DNA from: Bacillota bacterium
Lineage (GTDB): Bacteria; Bacillota; Clostridia; Lachnospirales; Lachnospiraceae
Assembly (NCBI GenBank): GCA_023435505.1
Contig: JAEYRR010000091.1
Span: 1 to 13,260 of the forward strand
DNA length: 13,260 bases
Direction: 5' to 3'
Shown: one piece after another, positions 1 through 5,711 of the stretch
Layout: every line of letters begins with the position of its first letter
Numbering within the stretch: the stretch's first letter is position 1
The notes under the pieces: generated by a model
Told to the model about the DNA's origin: nothing
Database searches by the model: none
The model's input: only the letters and a program-made list of their open reading frames with translations
Made by a program: the position numbers and the translations under genes

Positions 1-349
1 ATAGTTCGGCACTTTTATATACTACTTCAAAATGATTAGGAAACCGTTGTAGAGCTTTCTCGGCTTCCCTCATACCTTCCTGATAATTTTTAGATAGAGA
101 GAGTTCATTGATCTTTTCAGCCGAAGACTCCGCTGTTCTACAGGTTAACTGATAGCCTAGCAATACATCAATGGAGATTTCAAAGAAGTCCGCTAGAATA
201 GGTAACATTAATATGTCCGGAGAAGATAAACCAGACTCCCATTTGGAGACCGCCCCAACGGTAACTCCTACCGCTTCGGCTAGCTGTTCCTGTGTAAGAT
301 TTAATTTTTTTCGATACATACGTATGGTTTCATTTACTTTTAGTTTCAT
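1..349 (-). CDS. Xre-family transcriptional regulator, 3' end cut by window edge
   Basis: The visible 116 residues begin MKLKVNETIRMYRKKLNLTQ and hold a classical Cro/C1 helix-turn-helix at about residues 5-65, with LTQEQLAEAVGV as the first helix and turn and VSKWESGLSSPD as the recognition helix. The part after residue 75 is helical and charged (NYQEGMREAEKALQRFPNHFEV), which looks like the start of a TPR-like sensor domain, but the gene runs off the window. The start is set by AGGAGG seven bases upstream of the ATG at 349. It diverges from the MerR-type gene at 603, and the shared region carries GGTAAA-type inverted repeats that could be its own operator. Such proteins are usually local repressors or activators; the target and ligand cannot be read from the sequence. 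DNA-binding role is confident, specific function unknown. Confidence 0.9.
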   Translation of the reverse strand, partial: MKLKVNETIRMYRKKLNLTQEQLAEAVGVTVGAVSKWESGLSSPDILMLPILADFFEISIDVLLGYQLTCRTAESSAEKINELSLSKNYQEGMREAEKALQRFPNHFEVVYKSAEL

Positions 350-373
350 AGGAATACCTCCTTGTATGTCTAT

Positions 374-402
374 ATTATAAGGGTATTAGATAGCAACTGG
401 AA
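374..402 (-). promoter_or_regulatory. Probable sigma-A promoter of the Xre regulator
   Basis: On the minus strand a perfect -10 TATAAT lies at 379-374. The best -35 at 17 bp spacing (402-397, TTCCAG) is poor, so the promoter may need an activator or may be weak. Predicted transcription start is near 367, giving a leader of about 18 bases that contains the AGGAGG ribosome site. Confidence 0.5.
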
Positions 403-420
403 GATACTGTTGGTATATTC

Positions 421-469
421 GGTAAAAATATTTTTTTACCAGTGGTAAAATTGACATTTGTAGGGTAAA
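421..469. promoter_or_regulatory. Cluster of GGTAAA half-sites, candidate operator
   Basis: Four half-sites are seen: GGTAAAAA at 421-428, its complement TTTTTACC at 433-440, GGTAAAA at 444-450, and GGTAAA at 464-469. They form two nested perfect inverted repeats: 8-bp arms around TATT (421-440), and 7-bp arms around AGT (434-450). The cluster sits between the divergent Xre and MerR-type genes, as expected for an operator of the neighbouring Xre regulator. The pairing of this protein with this site is inferred. Confidence 0.5.
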
Positions 470-495
470 TGCTTCAGAGATTGTATCATTTTAGA

Positions 496-514
496 ACATG
501 GACTAGTTCCATGT
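496..514. repeat. Inverted repeat ACATGGA-5-TCCATGT
   Basis: Perfect 7-bp arms at 496-502 and 508-514 flank CTAGT. It lies about 35 bp upstream of the -35 of the MerR-type gene and could be a regulator site. No T-run follows, so it is not a terminator. Confidence 0.4.
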
Positions 515-540
515 CGATAAAAACTATGTAAATATATGGA

Positions 541-576
541 AATGTTTATTGAAAAACATTCTTCCTATGCTATAAT
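541..576 (+). promoter_or_regulatory. Sigma-A promoter of the MerR-type gene with an inverted repeat over the -35
   Basis: The -35 TTGAAA (549-554), a 16-bp spacer and the -10 TATAAT (571-576) preceded by TGC (extended -10) form a good promoter with a start near 583. A perfect inverted repeat, AATGTTT at 541-547 and AAACATT at 554-560, straddles the -35, so a protein bound there would contact or block RNA polymerase. Confidence 0.75.
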
Positions 577-602
577 TTAAAGTATGGTAAAGGAGGTATA
601 GT

Positions 603-1304
603 ATGGGCGACAGTATGTATGTAATCTCACAAGTAGTCGAGAAGACTAATATTAAACCACATACAATTCGATATTGGGAAGACGAGTTGAATCTTACTAT
701 AAATCGTAACAATATGGGACATAGGTGTTATAGTGAAGAGAATATTGAACTATTACTTAAAATTAAGGAGCTGAAGAATCTGGGGTATCAGCTAAAGGCC
801 ATTAAATTACTATTACCTGATATTAAGAGACTGGATGAGCTAGATCAGGTAGATATTCTGAAGCTGAAGGATGAGATGAATCTTCGAGCAATGGGAATAG
901 AGATGGTAGAGAAGCGTGGAGGTAATCCCCAGGATGAGGTTATAGAAGTGTCTGTGCCTTCTCAAAGTGTACAAGCACAGACACAGATGGTAGAGACAAG
1001 AAGACCAAACCTAGCAGTGAAGGCTTCTACGACGGAGAAGATGAATCAGTTTCAGGATATTATGAAGCGTATTATGTTAGATGCAGTAAGAGAGAATAAT
1101 GTTGAGATTACAGAAGCAGTGACAGAGAAGGTGACAGATTCTGTTGTCAAAGAGATGGATTACCTTCTTCGTATTAGAGAGGACCGTGAAGAGGAACGAT
1201 TTAAGAAGCTTGATGAGACAATTCGAGGGGTACAGAAAAGTAGACAGGAAGTAGCTGCTACAAGTTCTAAGAAAAAGAAGAAAAGAATGTTTGGAAAGGA
1301 ATAG
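603..1304 (+). CDS. MerR-type DNA-binding protein with coiled coil and basic tail (RacA-like architecture)
   Basis: This 233-residue protein has a winged-helix MerR-type domain at about residues 6-75 (YVISQVVEKTNIKPHTIRYW). It includes LNLTINRNNMGHRCYS, where the wing and the start of the next helix are expected. There are no paired cysteines for metal sensing and no recognisable ligand domain. Residues about 100-140 look like a flexible linker, 145-212 is a charged, probably coiled-coil helix, and the end is strongly basic (KKKKKRMFGKE). From memory, this resembles Bacillus RacA, which has the same LNL..RN..GH pattern and bridges DNA and the cell pole through a coiled coil. A structural DNA-binding role is therefore an alternative to ordinary transcription control. 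The ATG at 603 is chosen because AAAGGAGG (589-596) sits six bases upstream. It is apparently a single-gene transcript ending at the terminator at 1332-1378. Confidence 0.85.
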   Translation: MGDSMYVISQVVEKTNIKPHTIRYWEDELNLTINRNNMGHRCYSEENIELLLKIKELKNLGYQLKAIKLLLPDIKRLDELDQVDILKLKDEMNLRAMGIEMVEKRGGNPQDEVIEVSVPSQSVQAQTQMVETRRPNLAVKASTTEKMNQFQDIMKRIMLDAVRENNVEITEAVTEKVTDSVVKEMDYLLRIREDREEERFKKLDETIRGVQKSRQEVAATSSKKKKKRMFGKE

Positions 1305-1331
1305 GATATAAAACTATTTCCTATTACATAA

Positions 1332-1378
1332 AAAAGGGGCTGTCACACAGATCTTAGTAAGTGTGAGCAGCTCCTTTT
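1332..1378. terminator. Bidirectional rho-independent terminator
   Basis: Arms 1332-1348 and 1361-1378 pair along about 17 bases with one G-U and one bulge around a 12-base loop. T-runs flank it on both strands (six T on the minus strand, four on the plus). It serves the MerR-type gene from the left and the ferredoxin gene (stop at 1430) from the right. Confidence 0.85.
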
Positions 1379-1429
1379 ATATACATTTTATCAATGTTTT
1401 AGCCATTAGGCATATCAATTGATTTAGGA

Positions 1430-1597
1430 TTAGCCTTCGATGGATTCTGTTGGACAGACAGCTTCACAAGCGCCACAGTCGATGCAAGTATCAGCATCAA
1501 TGATGTATTGGCTATCTCCTGCAGAAATTGCGCTTACTGGACATTCACCTTCGCAAGCTCCACAGCTAATGCAAGTATCTTTAATTACGTGTGCCAT
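1430..1597 (-). CDS. 2[4Fe-4S] ferredoxin, 55 residues
   Basis: A small electron carrier of the clostridial type. The protein starts MAHVIKDTCISCGACEGECP and carries two complete cluster motifs: CISCGACEGEC followed by Pro (Cys9, 12, 15, 19) and CIDCGACEAVC followed by Pro (Cys38, 41, 44, 48). The length of 55 residues matches classical 2[4Fe-4S] ferredoxins. AGGAGG at 1611-1606 precedes the ATG at 1597. It lies 114 bases downstream of the pyruvate formate-lyase activase on the same strand. A terminator follows it but none is obvious between the two genes, so it may be partly co-transcribed with the pfl cluster, or use a weak promoter of its own. Activases of this family need a one-electron reductant, so it is a plausible donor (inference); it could equally serve pyruvate:ferredoxin oxidoreductase or hydrogenase. 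Confidence 0.95.
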   Translation of the reverse strand: MAHVIKDTCISCGACEGECPVSAISAGDSQYIIDADTCIDCGACEAVCPTESIEG

Positions 1598-1632
1598 AAT
1601 AGTATCCTCCTTTTTTTATAAAACTCGCTTAT

Positions 1633-1661
1633 ATTTTAACTTATATGTGGTAATAATACAA
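1633..1661 (-). promoter_or_regulatory. Weak candidate promoter for the ferredoxin gene
   Basis: On the minus strand TTGTAT (1661-1656), a 17-bp spacer and TAAAAT (1638-1633) lie upstream of the ferredoxin start. The -35 matches only in TTG, so the call is tentative. Confidence 0.3.
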
Positions 1662-1711
1662 TACTTTAGGACAGGTTTTTTATTTAGTACAAAGCGAGAT
1701 AGGAAAGGGGA

Positions 1712-2461
1712 TTATAATGCCTTAATACGATTTCTCATACCTTTAAGAATCTCATTTCTAGCGTGTAAGGCTTCCCCCTTAGTAGCAGCAGAAACACCTT
1801 CTAGTGGATAGGGAATGCCTAAGGTTTCGTATTTAACCTTACCCATAGTGTGGTAGGGCAATACATCTAATGCTTTTATATTCTTAAATTGTCCTAGAAA
1901 GTATCCCAAGTCATATAAAGCCTTATCATCCAAAGTAATTCCAGGAACTACAACATGACGGATCCATACAGGAATCTCTTTTTCATTCAGATAATGGGCG
2001 AAATTCAAAATCGCCTTGTTATCTGCTCCTGTAAGACTCCTATGCTGCACCGGATCTATATGCTTGATGTCTAAAAGTATCAGGTCAGTAACATTCATCA
2101 GTTTTTCCAGTTTCTCATGCTGGAGTGCGTTACCTTGCTGGTAGACAGCGCCCGAAGTATCGATGCAAGTATGAATTTCTTTTTCTTTACACTGGGTAAA
2201 TAGGTCTATGAGAAAATCCATCTGTAACAGGGGTTCCCCGCCCGTAACGGTTATCCCCCCATTTTTCAGGAATTCCTTACAACCTTCATATTGCTCTAAA
2301 ATCTGTGATACTTCCATAAGCGTTCCGCCTTCAAAGTTCCAAGTATCTGGATTATGACAGTACTTACAACGAAGAGGGCAGCCCTGGGTAAATACTACAA
2401 ACCTTATGCCAGGGCCATCTACGGTACCACAGCTTTCAATAGAATGGATTCGACCTAACAT
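1712..2461 (-). CDS. pflA: Pyruvate formate-lyase activating enzyme (radical SAM)
   Basis: This 249-residue enzyme uses S-adenosylmethionine and one electron to abstract a hydrogen from the glycine of pyruvate formate-lyase, making the active glycyl radical. The radical-SAM cluster motif is C28-x3-C32-x2-C35 (CPLRCKYC). It is followed by GGEP at 74-77, DTSG at 101-104, LLDIKH at 129-134 and WIRHVVVPG at 166-174, all typical of PflA. The length is normal for the family and there is no extra ferredoxin-like insert, as in true PFL activases. The ATG at 2461 lies one base after the stop of the separate glycyl-radical subunit (TAA-G-ATG). I see no Shine-Dalgarno site in front of it, so translation is probably coupled to that gene. 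Its natural substrate here is presumably the neighbouring 78-residue protein. Confidence 0.96.
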   Translation of the reverse strand: MLGRIHSIESCGTVDGPGIRFVVFTQGCPLRCKYCHNPDTWNFEGGTLMEVSQILEQYEGCKEFLKNGGITVTGGEPLLQMDFLIDLFTQCKEKEIHTCIDTSGAVYQQGNALQHEKLEKLMNVTDLILLDIKHIDPVQHRSLTGADNKAILNFAHYLNEKEIPVWIRHVVVPGITLDDKALYDLGYFLGQFKNIKALDVLPYHTMGKVKYETLGIPYPLEGVSAATKGEALHARNEILKGMRNRIKAL

Positions 2462-2462
2462 C

Positions 2463-2699
2463 TTATATATTTTGGTGGAAAGTACGGGAGATAACGTCGT
2501 CCTGTTGTTCCTTTGTAAGCTTATTGAAGTTTACCGCATAACCGGATACACGAACGGTAAGCTGAGGATACATTTCAGGATGAGCCTGAGCATCTAATAA
2601 TGATTCCTTTGTAAATACGTTTACGTTAAGGTGGTGACCACCTTTTTCAACGTATCCGTCTAATAGTTGAACTAAGTTTTCTACTTGTTGAGTTGCCAT
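2463..2699 (-). CDS. Free-standing glycyl-radical domain of pyruvate formate-lyase (GrcA/YfiD-like)
   Basis: This 78-residue protein corresponds to the C-terminal domain of pyruvate formate-lyase. [18 protein letters not shown] matches the segment just before the radical domain, and RVSGYAVNF (residues 50-58) is the glycyl-radical loop, with Gly53 as the residue activated by PflA. The end, [10 protein letters not shown], is the usual PFL C-terminus. The core enzyme upstream lacks this domain, so the protein is probably an essential subunit rather than a spare part. In Escherichia coli the homologous YfiD/GrcA repairs PFL broken at its glycine, which shows that such a domain can work in trans. 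A strong AGGAGG overlaps the stop of the preceding gene and lies seven bases before the ATG at 2699, so it has independent translation initiation. Whether the holoenzyme forms from these two parts is inferred. Confidence 0.92.
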   Translation of the reverse strand: MATQQVENLVQLLDGYVEKGGHHLNVNVFTKESLLDAQAHPEMYPQLTVRVSGYAVNFNKLTKEQQDDVISRTFHQNI

Positions 2700-2710
2700 G
2701 ATTTATCCTC

Positions 2711-2911
2711 CTAGTCTTCGTCAATGCTATCCTGCATAGTTGGAATGGCACATGCCTGATTTCCAAGGGAGCAGTCTTGGCTTTTATAAGTTTCTACCTG
2801 CAGGTCCTCCTCATCTTGGGAGTTGACCTGAAGATTAATGTGACCAACGCCATCCTGAACGCATCCGTCCAGCATTGCTATGATATCTTCAATTTGTTTG
2901 TTTGGGTTCAT
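2711..2911 (-). CDS. Small protein resembling the start of the glycyl-radical domain but lacking the radical loop
   Basis: A 66-residue protein starting MNPNKQIEDIIAML, between the PFL core and the free radical subunit. Residues 6-30 align with residues 5-29 of the downstream subunit: QIEDIIAMLDGCVQDGVGHI against [20 protein letters not shown]. They share LDG, Gly, His and Asn positions. After that the sequence diverges into an acidic, Gln-rich stretch with Cys17, Cys47 and Cys54, and there is no RVSGYA glycyl motif, so it cannot carry the radical. I do not recognise a named family. ATG at 2911, one base after the core gene's stop with AGGTGA upstream, is preferred to an in-frame GTG at 2920 that would overlap that stop and has no ribosome site. 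It may be a duplicated, repurposed linker acting as a spacer or regulatory subunit, or a decaying duplicate. Confidence 0.7.
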   Translation of the reverse strand: MNPNKQIEDIIAMLDGCVQDGVGHINLQVNSQDEEDLQVETYKSQDCSLGNQACAIPTMQDSIDED

Positions 2912-2912
2912 A

Positions 2913-4955
2913 TTATTCACCTAGAGTATCGAGATCAATCTCTCCGGTAAACAGCTGATCATCCTTACCAAGGGCACCTGGCACGATGGAGAAGGTATTG
3001 CTGATACCGTCCTGAGCATGTTTAAAAGGTAGTTTTGCTACGGAAGCAAGGGAAGCAACTGCTCCATTGGTATCTCTGCGGTGCATTGGGTTGGCACCTG
3101 GCGCAAGAGGTTCACCCATACGTCTTCCATCTGGTGTGTTACCGGTCTTCTTGCCATATACCACATTGGAGGTAATGGTTAAGATAGACATCGTTGGGAA
3201 ACTATCACGATAAGTGTGGTGCTTACGTATTTTATCCATGAAGTTCTTTACAAGATCTACAGCAATCTGGTCTACACGGTCATCGTTGTTACCGTATTTA
3301 GGGAAGTCACCTTCTACCTCAAAATCAGTAACGATGCCATTTTCATCACGGATTGGCTTTACCTTGGCATATTTGATGGCACTTAGAGAATCAGCAACAA
3401 CGCTAAGTCCGGCAATACCGGTTGCAAAGTATCTTTTTACTTCCCTATCATGAAGAGCCATTTGAATCTTTTCGTAGCAGTATTTATCGTGCATATAATG
3501 GATGACATTCAGCGTATTTACATATAATCCTGCCAACCATTCCATCATATCATCAAATTTGGTTATTACATCCTCATAGTCCAGATATTCTCCTTCTGCA
3601 GGACGGAACTTAGGACCTACCTGAATCTTCAGCTTTTCATCCATACCACCATTGATTGAGTACAGTAAGCACTTTGCTAAGTTGGCACGGGCACCGAAGA
3701 ACTGCATTTCCTTACCGATACGCATGGAGGATACACAGCAGGCAATCGCATAGTCATCACCATGAGTCTGTCTCATTAAGTCATCATTTTCATACTGTAT
3801 GGAAGAAGACTTAATTGACATTTTAGCACAGTATTCTTTGAAGTTTCTTGGTAGTCGAGTGGACCAGAGTACAGTAAGGTTTGGCTCTGGAGATGTTCCT
3901 AAGTTATCTAAGGTATGGAGATAACGGAAGGAGGTCTTAGTTACCAGATGACGACCATCCACTCCTACACCAGCAATTGATTCTGTAACCCAAGTAGGAT
4001 CTCCGGAGAAGAGCATATTATATTCAGGAGTACGAGCAAATTTTACAAGTCTTAACTTCATAATAAAATGATCAATGTATTCCTGAGCCTGTTCTTCTGT
4101 AATTACACCATTCTTAAGATCTCTTTCAATATAAATATCTAAGAAGGTAGAGGTTCTACCTAAGCTCATGGCAGCTCCATTCTGCTCCTTAACAGCAGCT
4201 AGGTAACCAAGATACAGCCATTGAATTGCTTCTTTAGCATTTGCTGCCGGTCTGGAGATATCGAAGCCATAGATGTTACCTAATTCTTTTAATTCACCAA
4301 GAGCTCGGATCTGTTCTGATAGCTCTTCCCTTAAACGCATATTCTTGGAAGTCATACGTACCAGAGAAGTACTGAGCTGATTTTTCTTATCTTCAATTAA
4401 ATAATCAACTCCGTATAAGGCAACACGACGGTAATCACCAATGATACGACCACGCCCATAGGCATCTGGAAGACCTGTAATGATACCAGACTTTCTTGCT
4501 AACCTCATCTCTGGAGTATAAACATCGAATACACCCTGATTATGAGTTTTTCTGTATTTGGTGAAAATATCCACAACTTCAGGGTCTACCTCATAACCAT
4601 TCTCATGGCAAGCGTTCTGAGCCATACGAATTCCGCCAAATGGCTGAAGAGAACGTTTAAAAGGTTTGTCAGTCTGAAAACCTACGATAGTTTCTAATTC
4701 TTTATCTAAATATCCAGGGCCATGAGAAGTGATAGTGGAGACGGTTTTTGTATCCATATCCAGTACGCCACCGGCTTCAAGTTCCTTTTTTGAAAGATCC
4801 ATAACCTGTGCCCACAGTTTATTGGTAGCTTCTGTAGGACCTACTAAAAAGGAATCATCCCCATCGTACATGGTGTAGTTTTCCTGAATAAAGTCTCTTA
4901 CATTAACAGAAGTAGTCCATTTACCTAGTTTAAATCCTGTCCATGCTGCATTCAT
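2913..4955 (-). CDS. pflB: Pyruvate formate-lyase core subunit lacking the glycyl-radical domain
   Basis: Formate C-acetyltransferase converts pyruvate and CoA to acetyl-CoA and formate in anaerobic fermentation. The 680-residue protein starts [13 protein letters not shown] and keeps the PFL barrel, including SHGPGYLD (77-84), the active-site pair Cys406-Cys407 in IACCVSSM, and [19 protein letters not shown] (605-623). It stops after [20 protein letters not shown]. In one-piece enzymes of about 750-760 residues a linker and glycyl-radical domain follow; here they are encoded by a separate downstream gene, and 680 plus 78 residues equals the normal length. The ATG at 4955 is chosen because AGGAGGAGG lies just upstream; an in-frame ATG at 4997 would add 14 residues foreign to the family. 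The core is well conserved with no sign of decay. It is the first gene of a cluster with pflA. Confidence 0.95.
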   Translation of the reverse strand: MNAAWTGFKLGKWTTSVNVRDFIQENYTMYDGDDSFLVGPTEATNKLWAQVMDLSKKELEAGGVLDMDTKTVSTITSHGPGYLDKELETIVGFQTDKPFKRSLQPFGGIRMAQNACHENGYEVDPEVVDIFTKYRKTHNQGVFDVYTPEMRLARKSGIITGLPDAYGRGRIIGDYRRVALYGVDYLIEDKKNQLSTSLVRMTSKNMRLREELSEQIRALGELKELGNIYGFDISRPAANAKEAIQWLYLGYLAAVKEQNGAAMSLGRTSTFLDIYIERDLKNGVITEEQAQEYIDHFIMKLRLVKFARTPEYNMLFSGDPTWVTESIAGVGVDGRHLVTKTSFRYLHTLDNLGTSPEPNLTVLWSTRLPRNFKEYCAKMSIKSSSIQYENDDLMRQTHGDDYAIACCVSSMRIGKEMQFFGARANLAKCLLYSINGGMDEKLKIQVGPKFRPAEGEYLDYEDVITKFDDMMEWLAGLYVNTLNVIHYMHDKYCYEKIQMALHDREVKRYFATGIAGLSVVADSLSAIKYAKVKPIRDENGIVTDFEVEGDFPKYGNNDDRVDQIAVDLVKNFMDKIRKHHTYRDSFPTMSILTITSNVVYGKKTGNTPDGRRMGEPLAPGANPMHRRDTNGAVASLASVAKLPFKHAQDGISNTFSIVPGALGKDDQLFTGEIDLDTLGE

Positions 4956-5049
4956 TCTTTTTCCTCCTCCTTCTAAATATAGAGCAACCTGTTCCAAAAG
5001 AGTTTATCAACTGCAGGTCAAACCCTGCCTAATAAAACATATTAATAGT

Positions 5050-5080
5050 AAAGAGCCACTTTTCTTTCGGTGAACTCTTT
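5050..5080 (-). promoter_or_regulatory. 5'-end stem-loop in the pfl leader
   Basis: The leader starting near 5082 begins with AAAGAG-T-TCAC, a loop of about ten bases, then GTGG-CTCTTT, pairing with a small bulge. It starts within about three bases of the predicted transcript end and is not followed by a clear T-run. It could protect the 5' end of the mRNA rather than terminate transcription. Confidence 0.35.
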
Positions 5081-5088
5081 TCTTGTGT

Positions 5089-5117
5089 ATTATATGATAA
5101 GAGGCAAGTATCGTCAA
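5089..5117 (-). promoter_or_regulatory. Sigma-A promoter of the pfl cluster
   Basis: On the minus strand TTGACG (5117-5112), a 17-bp spacer and a perfect TATAAT (5094-5089) predict transcription from about 5082. This leaves a leader of about 127 bases before the PFL core gene. Confidence 0.85.
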
Positions 5118-5378
5118 CCGCACAGGAAGACCATAGAATGGCACTTATCAATAAAATAATTCAATAAAAAAAACAGAGTGCCATTGGTGTATACCTATAA
5201 ATACATTGGCATTGTGTATTCTGTATACAATCATAAGTAAAATAGGAATGTTTACTATTAATTTTCATTGGTGAGGATTATAATAAGAACAAGTTTAAGG
5301 CAAAGTGACAAATTTTATAAAAATGGAAAATGATAGATTTTCTCACTAGAAACATCTTCCAAAGCTAGTACCTTAACC
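5118..5378. promoter_or_regulatory. Control region between the divergent pfl and DUF1858 promoters
   Basis: This 261-bp AT-rich stretch contains no gene. It holds a perfect 9-bp inverted repeat, AATGGCACT at 5137-5145 and AGTGCCATT at 5177-5185, just upstream of the pfl -35. TGTATAC occurs twice, at 5188 and 5222, 34 bp apart. The second copy is part of an imperfect palindrome at 5211-5231 with outer arms ATTGT and ACAAT. No canonical Rex (TTGTTAA-4-TTAACAA) or FNR (TTGAT-4-ATCAA) box is visible, so the regulator is unknown. Confidence 0.45.
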
Positions 5379-5407
5379 TTGACGATATAGGAGAGATGAC
5401 ATATAAT
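5379..5407 (+). promoter_or_regulatory. Sigma-A promoter of the DUF1858 gene
   Basis: TTGACG (5379-5384), a 17-bp spacer and TATAAT (5402-5407) predict a start near 5414. An upstream in-frame ATG at 5396 falls inside this promoter, before the transcript begins, which fixes the real start at 5444. Confidence 0.85.
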
Positions 5408-5443
5408 AACCTTATTTCCAATATAAAGTTAGGAGGTAAGAAC

Positions 5444-5647
5444 ATGGCTAAGATATCAAAAGATATGTTTATAGCGGAGATTATCCAGGTTGATCAGGGA
5501 CTAATCCCTATTTTATTAAATTCAGGAATGCACTGTCTTGGATGCCCATCTGCTCAGGCTGAATCCCTTGAGGAAGCAGCTATGGTTCATGGAATCGATG
5601 CAGATGCATTAGTTGAAGAGTTAAATGCATATTTAGAAAGCAAATAA
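5444..5647 (+). CDS. DUF1858 redox-disulfide domain protein
   Basis: This 67-residue protein starts [15 protein letters not shown] and consists of a single DUF1858 domain, the family also described as the hybrid-cluster-protein-associated redox disulfide domain. Its hallmark CLGCP is at residues 31-35, with Cys31 and Cys34 able to form a disulfide or bind a metal or cluster. The surrounding pattern, a long helix of the [12 protein letters not shown] type followed by [12 protein letters not shown], is typical. The biochemical role of the family is not established; redox sensing or Fe-S/nitrosative stress functions are suggested by its usual neighbours. Here it is a single-gene transcript with AGGAGG (5431-5436), its own promoter, and a strong terminator. 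It is divergent from the oxygen-sensitive pfl cluster, so a shared redox control is conceivable but not shown. Confidence 0.9.
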   Translation: MAKISKDMFIAEIIQVDQGLIPILLNSGMHCLGCPSAQAESLEEAAMVHGIDADALVEELNAYLESK

Positions 5648-5668
5648 TGTTGGGAGTATTCTCAGCAT

Positions 5669-5711
5669 AAAAGGGCTTCATTCTCAAAGAGAGTGAAGCC
5701 CTTTTTGTCTT
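5669..5711. terminator. Strong bidirectional rho-independent terminator
   Basis: Arms 5669-5685 and 5689-5705 pair over 17 bases with a single G-U and a three-base loop. A run of T follows on the plus strand (TTTTTGTCTTTT) and a shorter one on the minus strand. It ends the DUF1858 gene and, from the other side, mecA, whose stop is at 5712. Confidence 0.93.

Noticed and set aside
451..456. Perfect TTGACA that might be a second promoter for the MerR-type gene.
   Set aside because: No acceptable -10 lies 16-18 bp downstream (TTCAGA, TCAGAG, CAGAGA).
1624..1698. Distant 7-base inverted repeat (CTCGCTT/AAGCGAG) between pflA and the ferredoxin gene.
   Set aside because: The arms are 60 bases apart and short, with no supporting secondary structure, so it was not called a terminator or riboswitch.
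1440..1811. Plus-strand open frame of 123 codons.
   Set aside because: It is the antisense of the ferredoxin and the end of pflA, whose motifs are clear; its repeated Ser/Gln/Ala pattern mirrors the two cysteine motifs.
2711..2920. The split PFL could be a simple frameshift in a normal pflB.
   Set aside because: Joining the frames would insert 66 residues that duplicate the linker. The radical gene has its own AGGAGG and ATG, and core plus radical subunit already give normal length without the middle part.
4956..4997. Upstream in-frame ATG adding 14 residues to the PFL core.
   Set aside because: The AGGAGGAGG site lies directly before the ATG at 4955, and the family starts there; the extra residues include the translated ribosome site itself.
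5396..5443. Longer form of the DUF1858 protein starting at 5396.
   Set aside because: The ATG lies between the -35 and -10 of the promoter and ahead of the predicted transcript start; AGGAGG serves the ATG at 5444.
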